Shown piece after piece: positions 1 to 5,661 of a DNA stretch of 6,606 bases (positions are counted from its first letter, which is position 1; every line of letters starts with the position of its first letter). The DNA lies in contig WQSU01000149.1 in the NCBI GenBank assembly GCA_009787675.1, forward strand, positions 1-6,606, in the 5' to 3' direction. Origin of the DNA: Lentimicrobiaceae bacterium. Its GTDB lineage: Bacteria; Bacteroidota; Bacteroidia; Bacteroidales; WCHB1-69. Both the position numbers and the translations under genes were made by a program. Under the pieces are notes generated by a model. The model searched no databases. It saw nothing but the letters and a program-made list of their open reading frames with translations, and had not been told where the DNA came from.

Positions 1-662
1 CTTCCGACGGGCATTTGGGTATGGGCGGAAAAGATCTGTTTTACAGCAAAAAGCAACCCGACGGAGCGTGGCAGCAGCCTGTAAATCTGGGTTATCCCAT
101 TAACTCCTATCAGGATGAATCGGGTATTGTGATCAATGCGCAGGGCAATGCCGCCTATTTTGCTTCCGGGAGGGCGGGCGGTTTTGGCGGTTTAGACCTC
201 TACTGCTTCGAGTTGGAAGAATCGTTGCGCCCAGAACCCATACTGTTTATCGTGGAACAACCTGAAAACAAAGAAGAAATACAGATCAACACGGACATCT
301 TTGCGCCCTTAGTAGCGGGGGAGTCTTTTATTTTGCCTAATATTTTTTTCGAGTTTGCCCAATCGAACCTGCTGCCCGATTCTTATACCGAATTACGCCG
401 TTTGTTAGATTATCTTTTTAAAAATAAAACAGTTAAAATAGAAATCAGCGGACACACAGATAATCAGGGTTCCGATGCCTACAATCAAAAACTTTCGATA
501 GCGCGAGCCAAAACCGTTTATCAATATTTAATTGACAACGGCATAGATGCCCATCGTTTATCTTACAAAGGCTATGGTAGGGAAAAACCTGTAGCGCCCA
601 ACGATACCGAAGAAAACAGGGCGCAGAACCGACGAACGGAGATTTTGATTCTGGAGATTTAA
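1..662 (+). CDS. PD40-repeat / OmpA-family outer-membrane protein, C-terminal part (5' end missing)
   Basis: This is the C-terminal part of an OmpA-like protein that anchors the outer membrane to peptidoglycan. The reading frame is open from base 3 and runs off the left edge, so the TTG at base 15 is an internal leucine codon and not a start. Counting from that leucine, residues 1-63 hold the last PD40 (WD40-like) blades, with MGGKDLFY and the paralogous FGGLDLY motif. A short linker (about 64-94) follows, then an OmpA C-terminal domain at about 105-215. That domain shows PNIFFEF, SGHTDNQG (145-152) and the NRRTEI end, so the Asp and Arg used to bind diaminopimelate are present. In Bacteroidota, TPR-PD40-regulatory domain-OmpA proteins include PorE of the type IX secretion system. 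The regulatory domain usual before OmpA seems absent here, so PorE identity is not claimed. The stop overlaps that of the convergent lipoprotein gene. Confidence 0.88.
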   Translation, partial: SDGHLGMGGKDLFYSKKQPDGAWQQPVNLGYPINSYQDESGIVINAQGNAAYFASGRAGGFGGLDLYCFELEESLRPEPILFIVEQPENKEEIQINTDIFAPLVAGESFILPNIFFEFAQSNLLPDSYTELRRLLDYLFKNKTVKIEISGHTDNQGSDAYNQKLSIARAKTVYQYLIDNGIDAHRLSYKGYGREKPVAPNDTEENRAQNRRTEILILEI

Positions 663-1396
663 TAATAAAATTTTATGGCGTCCAAATATTTCAGCGCGCC
701 ATCGGCTTGCCATTTAAAGGCATGTTTTCCCGAATCAACAGCATATATCCATTTGTTCCAAGTACCTGCAGAACTCATCGAAAGCGCTTTCGCTTTTTCA
801 TCATCAATATACAAATCAATATTTTCTCCTTGAGTATAAAATTGAACATACGCTTTAGCGTGCATGGTTTTATTGGTATAAACTGTTGCCGTTGGATAAT
901 TAGCTGATTTTAAGGAAAAAGTGTCATCATATCCTAATGTGGTAACTGTTTCCCATGAATATGTGATCCAACTGTCAGGAAACTTTCCATCGGTAAAAGT
1001 TACAAAATCAGGACTTTCTGTATTGTAACCAAGGTCTTCTACAACATTTACTATGACTGTTGATTCGGCTTGTGCACTTTCACTACTGGTGGCTACCGCT
1101 GTAATATTAAATTTCCCAAGTTGTAATTTTTCAAAGGGAATCGTAATCTGATAAGGAGCAGTAGAAAGAGTATCAGCATAAATGACGTGATAGTCATTAG
1201 GGTTATGATAGCTCACCACAACATTTGTAACCGTACATTTAATAGTTTCAACATCAACTTTAACTACCAATTTTTTAGTTATTAACACCGATTGCCCATC
1301 GTAAGGGGCGGTGATTTTACAGGTGATCTTTGGTTTCTGGCAGCCACTTAAAACGATAATAAGGGCTAAGGCTAAAAGGGAAATTGTTTTTTTCAT
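659..1396 (-). CDS. Lipoprotein with Ig-like and C-terminal jelly-roll-like domains, function unknown
   Basis: I do not recognise a named gene. The 245-residue product begins with a lipoprotein signal: positive Lys2-Lys3, a hydrophobic stretch, and lipobox L16-S17-G18-C19. It should therefore be lipidated at Cys19. Residues about 28-118 resemble a bacterial Ig-like fold: it opens with an APYDGQ-type turn, later carries APYQITIPFEKLQLGKFNITA, and ends in a strand resembling VIVNVVED. Cys26 and Cys54 could form a disulfide. Residues about 129-245 look like a beta-sandwich (jelly-roll) domain of the kind seen in glycan-binding or surface proteins, with Trp143, Trp148, Trp213, Trp216 and Trp229 and the ending LDAIKFYY. 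No catalytic motif is visible. The residues after Cys19 (QKPK) lack the acidic pair of known surface-export signals, so periplasmic facing is possible. The gene is divergent from the receptor at 1477, which may hint at a shared role. Domain calls are by eye. Confidence 0.85.
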   Translation of the reverse strand: MKKTISLLALALIIVLSGCQKPKITCKITAPYDGQSVLITKKLVVKVDVETIKCTVTNVVVSYHNPNDYHVIYADTLSTAPYQITIPFEKLQLGKFNITAVATSSESAQAESTVIVNVVEDLGYNTESPDFVTFTDGKFPDSWITYSWETVTTLGYDDTFSLKSANYPTATVYTNKTMHAKAYVQFYTQGENIDLYIDDEKAKALSMSSAGTWNKWIYAVDSGKHAFKWQADGALKYLDAIKFYY

Positions 1397-1415
1397 ATGC
1401 GTAATATTTTGGAGG

Positions 1416-1423
1416 CAAAAATA
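1416..1423 (-). promoter_or_regulatory. Putative -7 box (TAnnTTTG) for the lipoprotein gene
   Basis: Read on the minus strand, these bases are TATTTTTG, an exact match to the Bacteroidota -7 consensus TAnnTTTG. The box ends 19 bases before the lipoprotein start codon, so transcription would begin about 10-15 bases upstream of the ATG. No clear TTTG element is found at the usual -33 distance, which lowers confidence. In an AT-rich region a chance match is possible. Confidence 0.45.
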
Positions 1424-1461
1424 AGATTTTTTATTATTCCTATTTTCTATTTAAAATCATT

Positions 1462-1469
1462 TATCTTTG
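1462..1469 (+). promoter_or_regulatory. Putative -7 box (TAnnTTTG) for the TonB-dependent receptor
   Basis: TATCTTTG matches the Bacteroidota -7 consensus TAnnTTTG exactly and is followed by GC, a context often seen in this phylum. It ends only 7 bases before the receptor ATG at 1477. Transcription would then begin at or almost at the start codon, giving a leaderless or nearly leaderless mRNA. No good -33 TTTG is visible about 20 bases upstream, where the sequence is T-rich. Confidence 0.6.
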
Positions 1470-1476
1470 CGCCTTT

Positions 1477-3870
1477 ATGAAAAAAACCACTTTTCTGTTT
1501 TTTATCTTTCTAATAACCACATCTTTAACTGCTCAAAAGGTGACTTTATCCGGTATTATTAAAGATGCTGAAAATGGGGAAACAATTGTTGGAGCTTACA
1601 TCATTTTAAAAGACACACTTTCTAAAACGCCTCCAAATGGCGCAATTACCAATACAGCCGGTTTTTACTCCATTACGGTAGAAAAAGGAACCTACCAACT
1701 TAACGTCAACTATTTGGGATACAAATCTATCTCTGAACAAATTATTTTGACTTCCAACCAAAGGAAAAATATGGAGATAGAACCCTCCGTCATCATTGCC
1801 AATGAGGTGGTGGTGAAAGGCGAGGCAGTAGATAAAAACGTTTCCGGCGTAGATGTAGGAAAAATGGAGATGAAAATTGAAACCATCAAAACTATACCGG
1901 CATTTATGGGCGAAGCAGATGTAATAAGGTCTATTCAACTACTCCCCGGCATACAGTCGGGTTCGGAGGGCAACAGTGGTTTTTACGTGCGCGGCGGCAA
2001 TACCGACCAAAACCTTGTTCTCCTTGATGAAACACCTATTTTTAATCCGGGGCATCTCTTCGGTTTCTTCTTCATTTTCAACGCCGACGCGCTGAAAGGG
2101 GTGGATGTTATCAAATCAGGAATGCCCGCTAACTATGGCGGACGTTTAGCTTCGATTGTGGATGTATCTCAAAAAGAGGGAAATATGAAAAATTACGAAT
2201 TGGATGGTGGGGTTGGCGTTATCTTTTCCCGTGTTACGGTGCAAGGTCCCATAAAAAAAAATAAGGCTTCTTTTATCTTCTCAGGAAGAAGAACTTACAT
2301 AGACTGGCTCATTCAGCCGTTTCTCAAAAAAACATCGCCGTTTAAGGGCGCCAAGTTTTACTTTTACGATTTGAACGGCAAGTTTAATATTATCCTCAAT
2401 GATAAACACCGGCTTTACATTGGTGGTTATTACGGAGATGATGTTTATGGCTTTAAATCAAGCAATGGCAACATCAACTCTACCTTTGCATGGGGCAACG
2501 GAGCAGCCTCAATACGCTGGAACTACATTATTTCCCCAAAACTGTTTCTGAACACTTCGGGCACCTTTAGCGATTATAAGTTTAAAACAGAGATGAAGCA
2601 AGGTGTTTATAATTTTGCAATATCTTCAGGAATAAGAGATTATGCGTTAAAATCGGAACTCACTTTTTTGCCCAATCCCAAACATAATATCAAAATGGGG
2701 GTGCATTACATATTTCACACATTTTTTCCTTCCAATTTTGACATAGAAGCGGGAGAAGGGAACTTCCTAACTTTTCCTAAATCCAAACCTTTTTATGCCA
2801 ACGAATTGGCTATTTACGCGAATGACGAATGGGATATCATCAGCCGCTTGAAAATGAGCTTCGGATTACGCTATTCTCATTTTTCTCATATTGGGGCATT
2901 TACGCGCTTTAATTTGGATGACAAGATGCAGGTAGTTGATTCAACGCTATACAAACCGGGGCAAATGATCAAACAATATAATTATCCTGAGCCGCGTATT
3001 TCCGCACGGGTTTTGTTAGACACCAATACTTCCATAAAAGCTTCTTATACATTAAATTATCAATATTTACATCAAATTTCATTAGCCACCATTTCGTTGC
3101 CTACTGATGTTTGGGTGCCCAGCACCGAATTTGTGAAACCACAAGTAGGACATCAGGTTTCGCTGGGTGTTTTTAGAAATTTTTACAATAATATGTTTGA
3201 AGCCTATGTGGATGGTTATTATAAACATCTTAACAATTTGACGGAATATAAAGACGGTATGGATTTTTCCTCTTTCCAAGTAAATTCAGATCAAAGACTT
3301 ACACAGGGAACAGGCTATTCTTGGGGCTTTGAGTTTTTCCTGCAAAAAAACAAAGGACGTTTTACCGGATTTGTGGGCTACACACTGGCATACACCAAAA
3401 GAAAATTTCCGGAACTCAATAACGGAGAGTGGTTTTGGGCAAAATATGACCGGCGGCACGATGTCTCAATTAGCCTTAACTACGAAATTATTAGTGGTAA
3501 ACTGTCGGTGGCTGCCGTGTGGGTGTTTGCCAGCGGAAACACCATGACGATTCCCGTGGGATACTACTTTTTTAATGGCGATATTATTACCGAATACAGT
3601 GACCGAAATGCGTATCGCTTGCCGCCCTATCATCGTTTAGACCTGTCTATAAATTGGAATATCGTGAAACGCAAACACTTTGAAACAGGACTGAACTTTT
3701 CTATCTATAATGTTTACAATCACAAAAATCCTTTCTTTATTTTTTATGAAACAACTACCAAATTCGACCCCAATCCGGTAAATCCTTCTTTCGAAATTAC
3801 TACCAAAGCCTACAAAATGAGTTTGTTTCCTATCATTCCTTCAATTAATTGGAATTTTAAAATTAAATAA
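1477..3870 (+). CDS. TonB-dependent outer-membrane receptor with N-terminal regulatory-like domain
   Basis: This complete 797-residue receptor should form a 22-strand outer-membrane barrel that imports a ligand using TonB/ExbBD energy. Residues 1-20 are a signal peptide (KK, hydrophobic core, then LTAQ), which supports this start. Residues about 22-105 are a carboxypeptidase-regulatory-like beta-sandwich (SGIIKDAENGETIVGAYI, later YLGYKS). A TonB-box-like NEVVVKGE lies at 109-116. The plug spans about 125-235 and shows VIRSIQLLPGIQSG, VRGGNTDQNLVLLDE (171-185), HLFGFF and MPANYGGRLASIVDV. The rest is barrel, rich in alternating aromatic residues and ending IPSINWNFKIK. The length is typical of the smaller receptors of this phylum and shorter than most SusC proteins. 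No SusD gene is adjacent, so a glycan SusCD role is not supported. The substrate is unknown. A divergent lipoprotein gene shares its 80-base upstream region. Confidence 0.95.
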   Translation: MKKTTFLFFIFLITTSLTAQKVTLSGIIKDAENGETIVGAYIILKDTLSKTPPNGAITNTAGFYSITVEKGTYQLNVNYLGYKSISEQIILTSNQRKNMEIEPSVIIANEVVVKGEAVDKNVSGVDVGKMEMKIETIKTIPAFMGEADVIRSIQLLPGIQSGSEGNSGFYVRGGNTDQNLVLLDETPIFNPGHLFGFFFIFNADALKGVDVIKSGMPANYGGRLASIVDVSQKEGNMKNYELDGGVGVIFSRVTVQGPIKKNKASFIFSGRRTYIDWLIQPFLKKTSPFKGAKFYFYDLNGKFNIILNDKHRLYIGGYYGDDVYGFKSSNGNINSTFAWGNGAASIRWNYIISPKLFLNTSGTFSDYKFKTEMKQGVYNFAISSGIRDYALKSELTFLPNPKHNIKMGVHYIFHTFFPSNFDIEAGEGNFLTFPKSKPFYANELAIYANDEWDIISRLKMSFGLRYSHFSHIGAFTRFNLDDKMQVVDSTLYKPGQMIKQYNYPEPRISARVLLDTNTSIKASYTLNYQYLHQISLATISLPTDVWVPSTEFVKPQVGHQVSLGVFRNFYNNMFEAYVDGYYKHLNNLTEYKDGMDFSSFQVNSDQRLTQGTGYSWGFEFFLQKNKGRFTGFVGYTLAYTKRKFPELNNGEWFWAKYDRRHDVSISLNYEIISGKLSVAAVWVFASGNTMTIPVGYYFFNGDIITEYSDRNAYRLPPYHRLDLSINWNIVKRKHFETGLNFSIYNVYNHKNPFFIFYETTTKFDPNPVNPSFEITTKAYKMSLFPIIPSINWNFKIK

Positions 3871-3940
3871 CAAATAATTATCAGAATATTTCTTCAACTT
3901 GAATAATTTTTTTTATGTTGGGGTGCAATTAATAGCATCT

Positions 3941-4315
3941 CTATTTTACCGCAATCGTTTCAATTTCAACTAACACATTGAGAGGCAATGTTTTAACTGC
4001 AAATGCGGCGCGTGCCGGCGGGTTTACTGCATAATATTTGCCGTAAATTTCATTCATCGCCTTGAAATTAACCATATCGCTTAACAAACAGGTGGATTTT
4101 ACAACATGTTCAAATCCATAGCCGGCTTCATTTAGAATGGCGCCGATATTTTTCATGACTTGCTCCGTCTGCGCTTCAATCGTTTCCGGAATCTGTCCGT
4201 TTTCAGGGTTTACCGGAATCTGTCCTGAAATAAACAACATGCCATTAGCTTCAATAGCTTGGCTGTATGGACCAATAGCCTTAGGTGCATTTTCGGTGTG
4301 GATAATTTTTTTCAT
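3941..4315 (-). CDS. ridA: RidA family 2-iminobutanoate/2-iminopropanoate deaminase
   Basis: RidA is a small cytoplasmic trimeric enzyme that hydrolyses reactive enamine/imine products of PLP enzymes, such as 2-aminoacrylate, to 2-keto acids and ammonia. The 124-residue protein matches the family length (E. coli RidA has 128) and the fold is full-length. Visible motifs are AIGPYSQA with Tyr17, FISGQIPVNPENG at 28-40, and the C-terminal signature PPARAAF...LVEIETIAV. Arg102 matches the carboxylate-binding Arg105 of E. coli RidA, and Glu117 matches the conserved Glu120. The position of E. coli Cys107 is Ala here, which is tolerated in the family. The gene begins 39 bases after murF on the same strand. 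No TAnnTTTG box was found in that AT-rich gap, so read-through from murF is likely. It converges with the receptor gene across a 70-base spacer. Confidence 0.95.
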   Translation of the reverse strand: MKKIIHTENAPKAIGPYSQAIEANGMLFISGQIPVNPENGQIPETIEAQTEQVMKNIGAILNEAGYGFEHVVKSTCLLSDMVNFKAMNEIYGKYYAVNPPARAAFAVKTLPLNVLVEIETIAVK

Positions 4316-4354
4316 ATTTTATTTTTATTAATGAATATATATTTTTCAAACATT

Positions 4355-5638
4355 TCAGAGTAGTGCTATTTTTTCCAAATGCACACCTCGCGATCCTTTA
4401 ATAAGGATCATTTTGTTTTCTATTTTATTATTATTCAAATAATTATTACAATCTGTTACCTGCATAAAAAATGGGAATTTCTCGTTTTTCAGTGCACAAA
4501 ACTTTTCTCCTATAAAAATGGTTTCAAAATGAGCGGTTTCACATAGATCTATGATTGTCTGATGTTCCTGCAAACTATTTTCCCCCAGTTCCAACATGTC
4601 GCCCAAAATAGCCAATTTATGCGGGGCTTCTATTTGAAGGAGATTTTCTATAGCCGCCTTCATACTTGTAGGGTTTGCGTTGTAATAATCGGCAATAATA
4701 GTATTAGTTTCGTTTTTAATAAGTTGCGAGCGATTGTTTTGAGGGAAATAGGTAGCAACTGCATCACAAATATCTTCATTTTCAACCTTAAAAAAACGCC
4801 CAACAGCCGCCGCCGCCAAGATATTGGAAAGATTATAACTTCCAGTCAATTGCGTTTGCACCTTCATGCCCAACAGTTCAATCTCCAAATACGGATTCAT
4901 TGCCACGACCTCTCCATTGGTCTCAGAGCCAACCCCATAAACCACCACATCCTTTTTCCTTTCTTCCTTTCTGCTTTCTGCCTTCATTCTCAAAATCTCA
5001 TCTCCTCCATTTACAAACACTACCTGTGCCGCCCTGTATAGCGCCGTCTTTGTCTCAATGATATTATCAACCGTACCAAACCCTTCTAAATGCGCTTTCC
5101 CGATATTGGTTATTAACCCGTACTCGGGCAGGGCAATTTTGCACAGTTCGGCAATCTCTCCCTTGTGGTTTGCGCCCATCTCTACAACGGCAATCTCATC
5201 TTCTTTTGTTATGGAGAGTAACGTCAATGGGACGCCGATGTGATTATTCAAATTTCCTTGAGTATATGCAGTTTTAAATTTTTTTGATAAAACAGATGCC
5301 ATTAATTCTTTAGTTGTAGTTTTCCCATTGGTACCGGTAATTCCTATGATGGGGATTTTGAGTTGTTTGCGATGGTAAAGGGCTAACTGTTGCAATGTCT
5401 TTAACACATCCTCTACCCTAATAATGGCATCGGATTTTGGGAGTTGATTATTTTCTGTAATAACATATTTGGCGCCTTTTTCAAGGGCTTCATAGACAAA
5501 GTGATTACCATCAAAATGTTCGCCTTTTAAGCAAAAGAATAAGGCGTTAGGGGTAATTTTTCTGGTATCTGTACAAATAAAAGGGAATTGCACAAACAAC
5601 TTGTACAATTCCTCAATTTTATAGAACTCTGATGACAC
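4355..5638 (-). CDS. murF: UDP-N-acetylmuramoyl-tripeptide--D-alanyl-D-alanine ligase
   Basis: MurF is the cytoplasmic ATP-dependent ligase that joins D-Ala-D-Ala to UDP-MurNAc-tripeptide, the last cytoplasmic peptide step of peptidoglycan synthesis. The 427-residue protein shows the family landmarks in order: CTDTRKI (22-28), the ATP loop ITGTNGKTT (100-108), NNHIGVPLTLL (131-141), EMGANHKGEI (153-162), TNIGKAHLEGFG (177-188), a probable carbamylated Lys197, NRS (302-304), DYYNANPTSMKAA (317-329), LGDMLELG (345-352) and KGSRGVHLE (414-422). All are intact. The start is GTG at 5638. The frame has a TAA five codons upstream and no ATG between, and homologues begin near the ELYKLF motif at 10-15. 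Residues 218-230 are a basic, low-complexity patch. The gene lies 23 bases after gldJ and 39 bases before ridA, so all three are probably co-transcribed. Confidence 0.97.
   Translation of the reverse strand: MSSEFYKIEELYKLFVQFPFICTDTRKITPNALFFCLKGEHFDGNHFVYEALEKGAKYVITENNQLPKSDAIIRVEDVLKTLQQLALYHRKQLKIPIIGITGTNGKTTTKELMASVLSKKFKTAYTQGNLNNHIGVPLTLLSITKEDEIAVVEMGANHKGEIAELCKIALPEYGLITNIGKAHLEGFGTVDNIIETKTALYRAAQVVFVNGGDEILRMKAESRKEERKKDVVVYGVGSETNGEVVAMNPYLEIELLGMKVQTQLTGSYNLSNILAAAAVGRFFKVENEDICDAVATYFPQNNRSQLIKNETNTIIADYYNANPTSMKAAIENLLQIEAPHKLAILGDMLELGENSLQEHQTIIDLCETAHFETIFIGEKFCALKNEKFPFFMQVTDCNNYLNNNKIENKMILIKGSRGVHLEKIALL
4950..4984. repeat. Degenerate 7-8-base tandem repeat / pyrimidine tract inside murF
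   Basis: On the plus strand, bases 4950-4972 are an uninterrupted pyrimidine run. The heptamer TTTCTGC is repeated exactly twice (4968-4974 and 4975-4981), preceded by the related TTTCTTCC (4960-4967). On the coding strand this is purine-rich and encodes a Lys/Arg/Glu-rich stretch at about MurF residues 219-229. It looks like replication slippage in a tolerant linker. It keeps the frame open. Confidence 0.6.
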
Positions 5639-5661
5639 TGCTTGAGCTGATTAAACCTGAT

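Noticed and set aside
15..17. TTG as a start codon for the OmpA-family protein.
   Set aside because: The frame continues upstream to the window edge and gives SDGH before LGMGGKDLF, which fits a PD40 repeat, so the gene is truncated by the window.
665..676. The palindrome ATAAAATTTTAT as a terminator or operator.
   Set aside because: It has no loop and consists only of A/T pairs, and it lies within the coding end of the lipoprotein gene.
1477..3870. Calling the receptor a SusC glycan importer.
   Set aside because: It is shorter than usual for SusC, and no SusD or glycan-degrading gene is next to it.
3876..3914. Possible intrinsic terminator after the receptor: AATTAT (3876-3881) pairing with ATAATT (3903-3908), followed by eight T.
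   Set aside because: The stem is only 6 A/T pairs with a 21-base loop and no G/C pair. Such pairings arise by chance in AT-rich DNA, so only the T run is certain.
4316..4354. A separate promoter for ridA in the 39-base gap after murF.
   Set aside because: A TTTG is present on the minus strand but no TAnnTTTG follows at the right spacing. The gap is simply AT-rich.
4562..5041. A 159-codon plus-strand open frame opposite murF.
   Set aside because: It is fully antisense to a MurF gene with all its motifs, and its product has no recognisable domain. It is a shadow frame.
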